Origin: GCA-2733415 sp965178635
Lineage (GTDB): Bacteria > Bacteroidota > Bacteroidia > Flavobacteriales > Flavobacteriaceae
Assembly: GCA_965178635.1 (NCBI GenBank)
Contig: CBCXVT010000036.1
Span: 62,001 to 126,000 of the forward strand
Reading direction: 5' to 3'
Length of the DNA stretch: 64,000 nucleotides
Shown here: positions 26,163-34,764 of the stretch, piece after piece
Layout: the number at the start of each line of letters is the position of its first letter
How positions within the stretch are numbered: position 1 is the stretch's first letter
Notes under the pieces: generated by a model
What the model was told of the DNA's origin: nothing
The model's input: only the letters and a program-made list of their open reading frames with translations
Database searches by the model: none
Program-made: the position numbers and the translations under genes

Positions 26163-26534
26163 TTAGTAGTTGGTTTGGATAGATGTGATCTTTGCGTCAC
26201 CCCATAATCCTTCAATATCATAGTATTCTCTAATATGCTTTTGAAATACATGAACAACAACATTCACATAATCCATTAAAACCCATTCAGCGTTTTCAGT
26301 TCCTTCAACATGCCAAGGCTTGTCTTTAAGTTCTTTACTAACAGTTTTCTGAATAGACCCTACTATTGCGTTGACTTGTGTATTTGAGTTACCGTTGCAA
26401 ATAATAAAATAGTCACATGCGGTATTGTCAATTTCTCTTAAATCTAATATATCAATATCATTTCCCTTAACGTCTTCTATTCCTTTAAGAATCATTGCAA
26501 TTAAAGCGTCTGTATTTTTATTGTCTTTTGTCAT
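26163..26534 (-). CDS. rsfS: Ribosomal silencing factor RsfS
   Basis: The protein has 123 residues. It has the DUF143/Oligomerisation fold: IDILDLREIDNTACDYFIICNGNSNTQVNAIVGSI, KPWHVEGTENAEWVLMDYVNVVVHVF and YDIEGLWGDA. It binds uL14 on the 50S subunit and blocks subunit joining during starvation. Start ATG 26534 is supported by a perfect -7 box 19 nt upstream. It precedes ftsH in an operon, a pairing found widely in Bacteroidota. Confidence 0.96.
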   Translation of the reverse strand: MTKDNKNTDALIAMILKGIEDVKGNDIDILDLREIDNTACDYFIICNGNSNTQVNAIVGSIQKTVSKELKDKPWHVEGTENAEWVLMDYVNVVVHVFQKHIREYYDIEGLWGDAKITSIQTNY

Positions 26535-26553
26535 TAATTATAATTTGAAATAG

Positions 26554-26561
26554 CAAAAATA
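26554..26561 (-). promoter_or_regulatory. Promoter -7 element of rsfS-ftsH
   Basis: The minus strand reads TATTTTTG, a perfect TAnnTTTG, 19 nt before the rsfS ATG. Confidence 0.65.
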
Positions 26562-26602
26562 TTCTTTTTTTGTGGTATTACAGTTAGATTTATTATAAGT
26601 TT

Positions 26603-26610
26603 TACATTTG
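26603..26610 (+). promoter_or_regulatory. Promoter -7 element of birA
   Basis: TACATTTG is a perfect TAnnTTTG. It ends only 4 nt before the codon (ATC 26615) at which the BirA family alignment expects the initiator Met. Confidence 0.6.
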
Positions 26611-26614
26611 TAGC

Positions 26615-27346
26615 ATCAAAATTATCAAACTCCATACCGTTCCATCTACAAATGACTATTTAAAACAATTGTCTGAGCAAGAGAAATTAGCCGATTTCAC
26701 TGTTGTCTATACTGAAAATCAAACTAATGGCAAAGGACAGATGGGTAGCAAGTGGCAGTCTAATGAGTCTGATAATCTAACGTTTAGTGTGTTTCTAGAT
26801 TCTTCTTTTTTGAAATTGAAGGACCATTTCTATTTGAATTGTGCCGTTTCTATTTCAGTTTTTCGTGTATTACAACGGTTAATGATACCTCAGTTAAGTG
26901 TCAAATGGCCAAATGATATTTTGTCAGGTCATCAAAAATTGTCAGGAATTTTAATTGAAAATTCACTAAAATCTTCAGTGGAAACCTATTCTATAATTGG
27001 GATTGGGTTAAATGTAAATCAACTAGAATTTAATCCGTTGTTTAAAGCCACGTCTTTAAAAGCGATTTTAGGGCAGAATTTTAATTTAGAAGAGCTGTTG
27101 ATTTCACTAGTCTCAGAATTGCAAAAGCAATTTGAATTATTGAAAAGTAAGCAATTTAAAGAATTACACGATACTTATGAGAAGCATTTGTTTAGAAAAA
27201 ACAAACCTTCTACATTTAAAAATGCAGAAGGTGAATTGTTTTCTGGTTTTATAAAAAATGTTACTCCAGCCGGTGAATTACAAGTGTTGGTTGAAGATGC
27301 GATTTTAAAAGAATTTAAACTCAAAGAAGTTAAGTTGTTGTATTAA
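26615..27346 (+). CDS. birA: Biotin--[acetyl-CoA-carboxylase] ligase, with probable AUC start
   Basis: The protein has about 243 residues, the ligase domain without a DNA-binding repressor domain. It attaches biotin to the acetyl-CoA carboxylase carrier via biotinyl-AMP. Motifs: STNDYLK, the biotin loop as NGKGQMGSKWQSNESDNLTFSVFL (family GRGRxGRxW, here unusual), VKWPNDI and KLSGILIEN with the essential Lys, then GIGLNVNQ. Usable ATG, GTG or TTG codons occur only from TTG 26669, which would delete the conserved STN. The frame runs back without ATG to a stop at 26585-26587. The expected N-terminus (M)KIIKLHTVPSTNDY begins at ATC 26615. It overlaps the next, convergent gene by 4 nt. Confidence 0.88.
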   Translation: MKIIKLHTVPSTNDYLKQLSEQEKLADFTVVYTENQTNGKGQMGSKWQSNESDNLTFSVFLDSSFLKLKDHFYLNCAVSISVFRVLQRLMIPQLSVKWPNDILSGHQKLSGILIENSLKSSVETYSIIGIGLNVNQLEFNPLFKATSLKAILGQNFNLEELLISLVSELQKQFELLKSKQFKELHDTYEKHLFRKNKPSTFKNAEGELFSGFIKNVTPAGELQVLVEDAILKEFKLKEVKLLY

Positions 27347-27729
27347 ACTTCTCCTAGTTTTTCTGTTAATTGTCCTACGAATTTTGTGATTGGCCCTTTA
27401 ACCATCATTCCCATCATGGCGTTAAACTGCCCTTCAAAAGATAAGTTTGTTTCAGTTTTATTTGCATCAACTTCAGTTAAATTAGCGGTTAATGTAAACG
27501 GAAGTTTATCACTTGCAGCACCTAAAACAACCTTGTCATCAGATTGTTCTTTCAATTTCAGCTTGATTTCTGGCATTCCTTTTAAGCCAAACAAAAAGAT
27601 GTCGTCTCCTAAAACTTCAAATTTTGTGTCTGCAGGCATTAACTGTTCAAAGTTTTCCATTTTTGTTAAAAATGATACAACCTCAGCTTTTGATTTGTTG
27701 ATAACTACTTTATTTCCTTCTATATTCAT
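27343..27729 (-). CDS. SRPBCC-fold protein (START/Bet v1-like), unknown ligand
   Basis: The protein has 128 residues. The whole chain fits a small helix-grip (SRPBCC) domain: VINKSKAEVVSFLTKMENFEQLMPADTKFEVLGDDIFLFGLKGMPEIKLKLKEQ and a C-terminal helix MMGMMVKGPITKFVGQLTEKLGEV. Such proteins bind small hydrophobic ligands; nothing specifies which. It starts 21 nt after pyrE and is co-transcribed with it, an order seen in other flavobacteria. Its stop overlaps the birA stop by 4 nt. Confidence 0.8.
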   Translation of the reverse strand: MNIEGNKVVINKSKAEVVSFLTKMENFEQLMPADTKFEVLGDDIFLFGLKGMPEIKLKLKEQSDDKVVLGAASDKLPFTLTANLTEVDANKTETNLSFEGQFNAMMGMMVKGPITKFVGQLTEKLGEV

Positions 27730-27750
27730 ATGATGTATTTTTAGTAATGT

Positions 27751-28398
27751 TTAGCAAATAGTATTCCATTCAGATGGATTTGCTCTCCATTCTTTTAATG
27801 TATATATGTCTTCAGTAGATACGTAATTGGTTTCTGCTGCTTGTTCAATTAAATTATCATAATTGCTTAATGTGTGTAATGTCACATTAGCATTTTTGAA
27901 GTTTTCTGAAGCAACATCAAAACCGTAAGTAAATAAAGCAATCATACCTTTTACTGTAGCGCCATGTATTTTTAGAGCTTCTACAGCTTTCAGACTACTT
28001 CCTCCAGTGCTGATTAAATCTTCTATAACAACAACACTCTTATTGGCGTCTAGAAATCCTTCAATCTGATTTTTTCTCCCATGCTTCTTAGCTTCTGGTC
28101 TCACATACACAAAGGGAATGTTTAACTCTTCAGCAACTAAAGCTCCAATTGCAATTGCTCCGGTAGCAACTCCAGCTATAACATCAGGTTTGCCATATGC
28201 GGCAACAACTTGTTTAGCTAATTGCTGTCTTAAAAAAGTTCTCACTTCTGGGAAAGATAATGTGATTCTGTTGTCACAATAAATTGGAGAATTCCAACCA
28301 GAAGCCCATGTAAAGGGTTGTTTAGGTTGTAATTTAATGGCGTTGATTTGCAATAACAATTCAGCCGTTTTTTTAGCGATGTCTTTGTCTAATATCAT
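27751..28398 (-). CDS. pyrE: Orotate phosphoribosyltransferase
   Basis: The protein has 215 residues. It makes OMP from orotate and PRPP in pyrimidine synthesis. Motifs: FTWASGWNSPIYCDNR, VIAGVATGAIAIGALVAEELNIPFVYVRPEAKKHGRKNQIEG (catalytic loop), and the PRPP motif VVVIEDLISTGGSSLKAVEAL. The ATG at 28398 lies 4 nt after a perfect -7 box, so the mRNA may be leaderless. It heads an operon with the SRPBCC gene and is divergent from the NUDIX gene. Confidence 0.97.
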   Translation of the reverse strand: MILDKDIAKKTAELLLQINAIKLQPKQPFTWASGWNSPIYCDNRITLSFPEVRTFLRQQLAKQVVAAYGKPDVIAGVATGAIAIGALVAEELNIPFVYVRPEAKKHGRKNQIEGFLDANKSVVVIEDLISTGGSSLKAVEALKIHGATVKGMIALFTYGFDVASENFKNANVTLHTLSNYDNLIEQAAETNYVSTEDIYTLKEWRANPSEWNTIC

Positions 28399-28402
28399 GT
28401 TG

Positions 28403-28410
28403 CAAAACTA
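28403..28410 (-). promoter_or_regulatory. Promoter -7 element of pyrE
   Basis: The minus strand reads TAGTTTTG (TAnnTTTG), ending 4 nt before the pyrE ATG. No TTG lies at the expected -33 distance. Confidence 0.5.
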
Positions 28411-28492
28411 CATTTTTTTTAGATTATAATTGCGTATGATTCTAAAAATAGCGTAACTTTATCCGATATAACTCACAATTTCTTACTTCAGG

Positions 28493-29095
28493 ATGTATAA
28501 AATTTTCGTTAATGACAGGCCAATTATATTAACAAGCACTGTAATGAAAGAATCTGGCTTTAAAGTCTTTCTTTTAAAGAGTGTTGATATGGAGTATGTG
28601 ATTAGAAAATTACAGCGTAGTGATTTTAAAGAGGTGTACTTATATCATCCTAAACCAGAAAAGCTATTGCCATTATTCAAGGAACGAATGGGGTATATTA
28701 ATGCCGGAGGAGGCTTAGTGAAGAATGATAAAAATGAGTTGTTGTTTATTGAGCGTAACCAAAAATGGGACTTGCCAAAAGGGCGTGCTGAAAAAGGTGA
28801 GGATATAGAAAGCACATCTTTAAGAGAAGTAGAGGAAGAGACTGGAGTTAAAAACCTGTCAATAGATAAATTCTTACAAGAGACCTATCATATCTACAGA
28901 AATAAAGGAAAGTACAATCTTAAAGTTACGCATTGGTACTTGATGAAAACTGATTATTCGGGCGAGTTGACACCTCAGTTGGAAGAAGGGATCACCCAAG
29001 CAGTTTGGAAAACTAATGAACAAGCGAAATTTGCATTGAATAACTCTTATGCTAATGTCGTGTTACTTACCGAAGCATATTTAAATGGGCTTTAA
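28493..29095 (+). CDS. NUDIX hydrolase
   Basis: The protein has 200 residues. An N-terminal domain of about 70 residues with no assigned function (MYKIFVNDRPIILTS...) is followed by a NUDIX fold. The NUDIX box is complete: GRAEKGEDIESTSLREVEEETGV (Gx5Ex7REUxEExGU, about residues 98-120). It hydrolyses a nucleoside diphosphate linked to another moiety; the substrate cannot be read. The ITLTS-type N-terminal extension is common to flavobacterial homologues. It overlaps the convergent M14 peptidase by 4 nt. Confidence 0.93.
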   Translation: MYKIFVNDRPIILTSTVMKESGFKVFLLKSVDMEYVIRKLQRSDFKEVYLYHPKPEKLLPLFKERMGYINAGGGLVKNDKNELLFIERNQKWDLPKGRAEKGEDIESTSLREVEEETGVKNLSIDKFLQETYHIYRNKGKYNLKVTHWYLMKTDYSGELTPQLEEGITQAVWKTNEQAKFALNNSYANVVLLTEAYLNGL

Positions 29096-30813
29096 AGTAT
29101 TCTATATACTGGATACTGTAAATGTGATGTTTCATAATGAGCACTATTTTTATGAATCCAATCCAATTGTAAATAACTGTTTTTAGCAAATACACTGTCG
29201 AGTTTTTTTGTTTCAAATTCTGTTTTAAGTGTAGGGTTGTTGTTTAAAATGATTTCAGCTTTATCTTCAAAAACATAAGGCGAAAAGTGTTCCTTCTGCT
29301 GTAAAATTGTATCAAAATAATTCCAATTAAAAAATGAATCTGGCGCTTCAGGTTCCAAAGTTGCTAAAAGGTATCTGATATTAGGTTGTTTTGTGTCAAT
29401 TAGATAATCCCCTTTTCTGAAAGAGACCTCTTGAGTTGTAGTTGTTACTTCAGTATTGTAATGCATGTAGTGCCCTTCAAAAGGGGAAGTAACTGTTTTA
29501 TAATCGTCTATTTTGTATGATTTTACAGTTAGTGTTGAATCTTGTTTGAGCTCAGTCATCTCAATACGATTGGTTTTTAGTAGATCAATAACACGATGCC
29601 AGTTTTTCGGAATTATATATGCCTTTGGAATAGAAATTGAAGTTTTTGGCATTACATAGTTGTAATAAGTGACTTCTTTTGTATACGGTTTTTGTCTGTC
29701 ATAAAACAAGCGTTTACTAGAAGTGACTTTACTATTAATATATGAGCTTTCATAACCTTTAAATTCTAAAGTAGTTGTCTTTGTTGAGTCTACTTTCCAA
29801 TCTAAAACATAGGTGTCATTTGGCTGATATGATTTGAACTGTTGTTGCCTTAGCTCTTTAATATCCTTATAATCGTTATCAACTAAAGTGATCATAGATT
29901 GCATTAATTCATAGGTTTGTTCTACACGTTGTTTGTATGGTTTTAGCATATGTGTTTCTACCATCATCCCTAAAGTGTTGAATAAAGTAGTGTAGCCTGT
30001 GGAATACCTTGGGTAATCCATAAATTGTGACCAACCAGATTCAGGAGTTGTTCCCCAAACATTAACATAAGGTGTAATAGGAATATTTTTAGTTTTCAAA
30101 TCGGATTCTAAATTTGGCATTAGTTGTTTGTGTAGATAACCGCCTAAAACGCCACCGAGTTTGTTGTGTTGAGTGAATAAATGTGAAATAGCATATTGAT
30201 AATCTGCGCCGTTACTGACGTGATTATCGATGAATACATCAGGATTTACATTGTGAAAAATCTCTGCAAATGTTTTTGCATCTTTAGTGTCAGATTTTAT
30301 GAAGTCTCTGTTTAGATCAAAATTTCTAGCGTTACCTCTAAAACCGTATTCTTTTGGGCCATTTTGATTAGTTCTTGTTGTTGAATTCCTCTTTAAACTT
30401 CCACCTATATTATATATAGGAATGGTTGCGATAGTTGTGTTTTTTGGAGCTGTAATTTTTCCTAAAGCTAAATTCCTAAACAACAACATAGTAGCGTCAA
30501 TACCGTCAGATTCTCCAGGGTGGATGCCGTTATTAATCAAGAGTCTAGTGTTAGATGTGTTGCTAAAATCACCATTTGAATTATACCACACTAAGTGTAA
30601 TGGTTGGCCAGAGTCCGTTTCTCCAATCGTTTCCAACTTAATTTCAGGAAAGACATCTGCTAAGTTTATGTAATACTCTATAACTTGATTGTAAGTTGGT
30701 GTTTCTTTACCTAGTGAAGTTTCAAAAAGAGTCTCAAAGTTTTGAGGTGGTGTCTCTTTTTTACACGATGAATAAATAAAAAATAACGCAATTAAACAAA
30801 CGATGTTTTTCAT
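29092..30813 (-). CDS. M14 family zinc carboxypeptidase-like lipoprotein
   Basis: The protein has 573 residues. The lipoprotein signal is MKNIVCLIALFFIYSSCKKE (lipid Cys17). The M14 zinc site is His98 and Glu101 in NNGIHPGESDG, with the third ligand His198 in FIDNHVSNGADYQY. Asn-Arg (NRDFIK, about 169) matches the substrate-binding pair. The C-terminal half (about 330-573) is a beta-rich region typical of Bacteroidota homologues. It probably acts on peptides or peptidoglycan at the outer membrane. I did not find an obvious promoter box upstream. Confidence 0.9.
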   Translation of the reverse strand: MKNIVCLIALFFIYSSCKKETPPQNFETLFETSLGKETPTYNQVIEYYINLADVFPEIKLETIGETDSGQPLHLVWYNSNGDFSNTSNTRLLINNGIHPGESDGIDATMLLFRNLALGKITAPKNTTIATIPIYNIGGSLKRNSTTRTNQNGPKEYGFRGNARNFDLNRDFIKSDTKDAKTFAEIFHNVNPDVFIDNHVSNGADYQYAISHLFTQHNKLGGVLGGYLHKQLMPNLESDLKTKNIPITPYVNVWGTTPESGWSQFMDYPRYSTGYTTLFNTLGMMVETHMLKPYKQRVEQTYELMQSMITLVDNDYKDIKELRQQQFKSYQPNDTYVLDWKVDSTKTTTLEFKGYESSYINSKVTSSKRLFYDRQKPYTKEVTYYNYVMPKTSISIPKAYIIPKNWHRVIDLLKTNRIEMTELKQDSTLTVKSYKIDDYKTVTSPFEGHYMHYNTEVTTTTQEVSFRKGDYLIDTKQPNIRYLLATLEPEAPDSFFNWNYFDTILQQKEHFSPYVFEDKAEIILNNNPTLKTEFETKKLDSVFAKNSYLQLDWIHKNSAHYETSHLQYPVYRIL

Positions 30814-30896
30814 ACTGATAATGACTAAATAAATGGATTGTTAGTTTAAATAAAGATTAAAATTAGTCAAAAATCTGAATCAATCCGGTATTAGGG

Positions 30897-30926
30897 TTGT
30901 TTAGTTTATAAATAACACTATTTTTG
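30897..30926 (+). promoter_or_regulatory. Promoter of the SulP transporter gene
   Basis: TTG (30897-30899), a 19-nt spacer and TATTTTTG (30919-30926) form a full Bacteroidota promoter. The leader to the ATG is about 58 nt. Confidence 0.75.
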
Positions 30927-30988
30927 CACGCTTAAATAAAATTGATTGCTATTAAGGTAATTGATTGAAAATCAAAAGATTTAAACTT

Positions 30989-32623
30989 ATGAACGCATTA
31001 ATACAGAAACATTCACAAAACGCAAAAAACGATATCTTGGCAGGTATGACTGTGTCATTAGCAATGATACCAGAAGTAGTTGCTTTTGCATTTGTGGCGC
31101 AAATTAATCCGTTAATGGCATTGTCTGGAGCGTTTATGATAGGGTTAATTACAGCTGTTTTTGGGGGTAGACCAGGATTAATTTCAGGAGCTGCTGGGGC
31201 TGTAGCAGTTATTTTTGTATCGATGATTGCAGAAGGTCATACAAAAGGAATGTTGTTTGACCAGCCAGTAGAAAATATGGGGATATTCTATTTAATGGCC
31301 TGTGTTATTTTAATGGGAATTATTCAAGTATTTGCTGGAGTGTTTAAGTTAGGGAAATTTGTGAGGCTAATTCCGCACTCAGTAATGATGGGATTTGTGA
31401 ACGGTTTGTCAATCGTTATTTTCTGGGCTCAAGTAAAAATGTTCACACATAAAAAACTAGAAACATCAGCTTCTGGTGTTAAAAGCTATGTCAATGAATA
31501 TATGCAAGGTACAGAGTTGTATACAATGCTTGGTTTGGTTGCTTTAACCATGGGTATTATTTTGGGCTTACCAAAATTGACTAAAAAAATACCAGCTGCT
31601 TTAACAGCAATATTAATTACAACATTAATAGTTGTGTTTACGGGATTAGATGTAAGTACCGTAGGATCATATATTATTGAAGGTGGAGGAACAGGTTTAA
31701 AAGGAGAGTTTCCAACACCAAATATGGAATTGTGGCAAAACTTACCAATTAACTTAGATACGTTTACGTTTATTTTGCCATTTGCATTTTTAGCAGCTTC
31801 GGTTGGGTTGATAGAGACTCTAATGACAATGAATTTAGTTGATGAATTAACAGAAACTAGAGGTAAAGGAAATCGAGAATGTGTAGCGCAAGGTGCAGGA
31901 AACATAGTAAGTGGTTTGTTTGGTGGAACTGGAGGATGTGGAATGATCGGACAAACTGTTATTAATATTAACAGTGGTGGGCGTGGTCGCTTATCTGGAA
32001 TAATGATGGCGGTTACCTTGTTATCATTTATTTTATTTGCAGATAAGTATATTGAAATGGTGCCAATTGCGGCTTTGGTTGGTGTGATGTTTATGATGGT
32101 TATTGAAACATTCGCTTGGTCAAGTTTTAGAATTTTAAAGAAAATACCAAAGGCAGATGCTGCGGTATTAATTATTGTATCTGCTGTAACGGTTGTTTAT
32201 GATTTGGCAATTGCGGTTTTTGTAGGAGTTATAATCTCTGCCTTGGTATTTGCTTGGGAAAATGCAAAGAAAATTAGAGCACGTAAGCGTATTAAAGATG
32301 ACGGAACTAAAGTGTACGAAATATTCGGACCTTTATTCTTTGGAAGTATTCAAGCTTTTAACGGGAAGTTTGATATTAAAAATGACCCAGAGGTGGTTGA
32401 GATTGATTTCTTAGAATCTCGTGTGTCTGACCATTCTGCTTTAGAAGCTATATTTAATTTGATTGAGAAGTACGAGAAAGAAGGAAAGCAAGTTAAATTA
32501 AAACACTTGTCTGAAGATTGTAAAAACTTATTAGTTAAGGGGTCACCAAAATTGATGAGTGCTATAGTAGAAGATATTGACGATCCGCGTTACCATGTTA
32601 TGGCAAACGGAGATTTTATCTAG
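30989..32623 (+). CDS. SulP family inorganic anion transporter with STAS domain
   Basis: The protein has 544 residues. It has about 12-14 membrane segments with the SulP core (MTVSLAMIPEVVAFAFVAQINPLMALSGAFMIGLITAVFGGRPGLISGAAGAVAVI), and GNIVSGLFGGTGGCGMIGQTVIN. A cytosolic STAS domain (about 435-544; FGPLFFGSIQAFNGKF, EIDFLESRVSDHSALEAI) follows. Likely substrates are sulfate, bicarbonate or other anions. The start is ATG 30989; an upstream in-frame TTG at 30965 gives only eight extra residues and is less likely. A full promoter lies upstream and a terminator downstream. Confidence 0.93.
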   Translation: MNALIQKHSQNAKNDILAGMTVSLAMIPEVVAFAFVAQINPLMALSGAFMIGLITAVFGGRPGLISGAAGAVAVIFVSMIAEGHTKGMLFDQPVENMGIFYLMACVILMGIIQVFAGVFKLGKFVRLIPHSVMMGFVNGLSIVIFWAQVKMFTHKKLETSASGVKSYVNEYMQGTELYTMLGLVALTMGIILGLPKLTKKIPAALTAILITTLIVVFTGLDVSTVGSYIIEGGGTGLKGEFPTPNMELWQNLPINLDTFTFILPFAFLAASVGLIETLMTMNLVDELTETRGKGNRECVAQGAGNIVSGLFGGTGGCGMIGQTVININSGGRGRLSGIMMAVTLLSFILFADKYIEMVPIAALVGVMFMMVIETFAWSSFRILKKIPKADAAVLIIVSAVTVVYDLAIAVFVGVIISALVFAWENAKKIRARKRIKDDGTKVYEIFGPLFFGSIQAFNGKFDIKNDPEVVEIDFLESRVSDHSALEAIFNLIEKYEKEGKQVKLKHLSEDCKNLLVKGSPKLMSAIVEDIDDPRYHVMANGDFI

Positions 32624-32644
32624 TAAGAATATATATTGTAAAAA

Positions 32645-32683
32645 GAAGCCTCAAACATATAACTTATGTTTGAGGCTTTTTTT
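32645..32683 (+). terminator. Terminator between the SulP and GNAT genes
   Basis: A perfect 14-bp stem AAGCCTCAAACATA / TATGTTTGAGGCTT followed by a T-run. A's on the left also serve the minus-strand operon. Confidence 0.92.
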
Positions 32684-32688
32684 ATGGT

Positions 32689-33171
32689 TTAAAGTGACAA
32701 TTGCCAGTACCCGACATCTACCCATTGATCAAATTTGTAGCCAACTCTTTTAAAATGTGCAACTTTTTCAAAGCCCATTTTTTCATGTAAACCAACACTT
32801 TGTGGGTGTGGTAAAGAAATACCACCAATCAGTTCTTTAAAAGATAAATCTTTTAATTTTTGTATTAATTCTTTATAAAGCGCAGTTCCAATACCGCGTT
32901 GCTCAATATTGTTTTTGATGTAAATAGTAGTTTCGGCAGTTTGTCTATAACCAGAACGAGGTTTCCAGTCACTAGCGTAGGCGTAACCAATAATGTTATT
33001 ATTGTGTTCATATACCAGCCAAGGGAAATGTTCTGTTATTTTTTCAATTCGTTGTTCAATAACCGCGAGTGGTGTGCAACGTTCTTCAAGGTTTGCAACA
33101 GAATTTTCAATGTAATAATTGTGAATATCAGTAATGGCTTTAGCATCACTCAAGCGCACAGGTCTTATCAT
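32689..33171 (-). CDS. GNAT family N-acetyltransferase, phosphinothricin-type
   Basis: The protein has 160 residues. Full GNAT fold: IRPVRLSDAKAITDIHNYYIENSVANLEE, GYAYASDWKPRSGYRQTAETTIYI, the acetyl-CoA pyrophosphate loop QRGIGTALY, and HEKMGFEKVAHFKRVGYKFDQWVDVGYWQ. These match the Pat/YncA subfamily, whose members acetylate phosphinothricin, methionine sulfone or related amino acids. It is the last gene of a ddl-coaD-GNAT operon. Confidence 0.9.
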   Translation of the reverse strand: MIRPVRLSDAKAITDIHNYYIENSVANLEERCTPLAVIEQRIEKITEHFPWLVYEHNNNIIGYAYASDWKPRSGYRQTAETTIYIKNNIEQRGIGTALYKELIQKLKDLSFKELIGGISLPHPQSVGLHEKMGFEKVAHFKRVGYKFDQWVDVGYWQLSL

Positions 33172-33211
33172 GTCTATGGGTAATTTAGTGGTGTAATTTT
33201 AGTGAAATTAG

Positions 33212-33670
33212 TTACGACTTTACTCTTACGTTTTCTGGTACTAAAATAGTGTAGTCACCGCCGTTACGTAACACATCACGAACAATACTAGAGCTGATGA
33301 ATGATGTTTCAGCACTTGTCAATAAAAACAAGGTGTCTATACCTGATAGCTTTCGATTGGTAATGGCTATTGCTTTTTCGAATTCAAAATCGGCTGGGTT
33401 TCTCAAACCACGTAACATATAGTCAGCGCCAATATCTTTACAATAATCTATAGTTAAACCTGAATAGGTGCTAACAGTAATTTTTGGTTCGCCTTTAAAG
33501 GTGTCTTTTATAAATTGTACACGTTGTTCAATCGTAAACATGTATTTTTTAGCCTCATTAATTCCTATAGCAATAACGATTTCATCGAACAATGGTAGTG
33601 CTCTTAAAATAATGTCTTTATGACCTAATGTAATTGGATCAAATGATCCTGGAAAAACTGCTTTTTTCAT
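33212..33670 (-). CDS. coaD: Phosphopantetheine adenylyltransferase CoaD
   Basis: The protein has 152 residues. It makes dephospho-CoA from 4'-phosphopantetheine and ATP. It has the nucleotidyltransferase motif FPGSFDPITLGH (His17), the LRNPADFEFE region, and TSAETSFISSSIVRDVLRNGGD. Normal length. It lies between ddl (24-nt gap) and the GNAT gene. Confidence 0.96.
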   Translation of the reverse strand: MKKAVFPGSFDPITLGHKDIILRALPLFDEIVIAIGINEAKKYMFTIEQRVQFIKDTFKGEPKITVSTYSGLTIDYCKDIGADYMLRGLRNPADFEFEKAIAITNRKLSGIDTLFLLTSAETSFISSSIVRDVLRNGGDYTILVPENVRVKS

Positions 33671-33693
33671 TAGAAATGATTCAGAGTATAAAA

Positions 33694-34671
33694 TTACGCT
33701 TTTTTATTGAGAGCTTCTTCAATTGCACTCATGAACAATTCTGTTAATGATATACCAGCGGCATTTGCTTGTTGTGGTAAAATGCTTTCTTCAGATAAAC
33801 CTGGATTCGTATTTATCTCAATAAAATGTGGTATGTTATTATGGAAGATGAAGTCTGCTCTAGAAAAGCCTGTCATGTCTAGTAATTCGTAAATGTATTT
33901 GGCTACTTTACTAACTTCTGTTGCTTGACTTTTTGAAATTCTTGCTGGAGTGATTTCTTGAGATAGGCCTTCGTACTTTGCTTTATAATCAAAAAAGTCG
34001 GTTTCTGAAACAATCTCTGTTATAGGTAATACTTTGACTTCTCCTTTATAAGTAATCACACCAACGGAAACTTCAACACCGTCTAAAAACGATTCAATCA
34101 ATACTTGAGAATCTTCTTTTAATGCATTCTGAATAGCATTAGGAATATCTTCAGCTTTGTAGACTTTTGAAACACCAAAACTAGAACCAGCTCTATTTGC
34201 TTTCACAAAACATGGTAAGCCTACTTTTTCTGCTATAGCTTCGCTGTCAATTGCATCACCTTTATCATAAAAGACAGATGTCGCCATTGGGATTTTGTAC
34301 GGACGTAATACCGAGAGTAAATCACGCTTGTTAAACGTCAGTGCTGCTTGATATATGTCGCAACTTGTTTGCGGTATTCCTAATAAAGCCAAGTAACCTT
34401 GAATGTGTCCGTCTTCGCCAGGTGTGCCGTGAACAGTATTGAATACACAGTCAAATGTGATTTTTGTTCCATTTATAGTTGCAGAAAAATCACCTTTATC
34501 AATAAGGAACTCATTGTTGTGATCATCAAGACAAACCCATTTCTCTTTTAATATATGAACTCTATAAGCATTGCAATGCTCTTTGATGGCATTATAAACA
34601 ACGTTTCCTGACTTTAAAGAAATTTGATATTCACTGGAATATCCACCCATTAATACTGCAATTGTATTCAT
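33694..34671 (-). CDS. ddl: D-alanine--D-alanine ligase
   Basis: The protein has 325 residues. It makes the D-Ala-D-Ala dipeptide for peptidoglycan. ATP-grasp motifs: VLMGGYSSEYQISLKSG, FNTVHGTPGEDGHIQGYLALLGIPQT, VKANRAGSSFGVSKV, ESFLDGVEVSVGVI, and metal/ATP ligands in FIEINTNPGLSEESILPQQ. The Ser-x-Tyr triad positions (SSEYQIS) are kept. It heads an operon with coaD and GNAT and is divergent from the PASTA-rluD operon, a conserved Bacteroidota neighbourhood. Confidence 0.96.
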   Translation of the reverse strand: MNTIAVLMGGYSSEYQISLKSGNVVYNAIKEHCNAYRVHILKEKWVCLDDHNNEFLIDKGDFSATINGTKITFDCVFNTVHGTPGEDGHIQGYLALLGIPQTSCDIYQAALTFNKRDLLSVLRPYKIPMATSVFYDKGDAIDSEAIAEKVGLPCFVKANRAGSSFGVSKVYKAEDIPNAIQNALKEDSQVLIESFLDGVEVSVGVITYKGEVKVLPITEIVSETDFFDYKAKYEGLSQEITPARISKSQATEVSKVAKYIYELLDMTGFSRADFIFHNNIPHFIEINTNPGLSEESILPQQANAAGISLTELFMSAIEEALNKKA

Positions 34672-34724
34672 TTGTTGCTAATAGTTGAATTAAAAATGTC
34701 ATTATGAACCATAATGCGTGTTAA

Positions 34725-34732
34725 CAAAAATA
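34725..34732 (-). promoter_or_regulatory. Promoter -7 element of ddl-coaD-GNAT
   Basis: The minus strand reads TATTTTTG, with a leader of about 50 nt before the ddl ATG. Confidence 0.55.
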
Positions 34733-34739
34733 CTATTAT

Positions 34740-34747
34740 TATATTTG
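34740..34747 (+). promoter_or_regulatory. Promoter -7 element of the PASTA-rluD operon
   Basis: TATATTTG, a perfect TAnnTTTG, 17 nt before the ATG at 34765. Back to back with the ddl promoter, 7 nt apart. Confidence 0.6.
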
Positions 34748-34764
34748 TCCTCTAAATAAAAAGT

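Noticed and set aside
31486..31905. 139-codon ORF antisense to the SulP gene
   Set aside because: Shadow of membrane helices of the transporter; no independent support.
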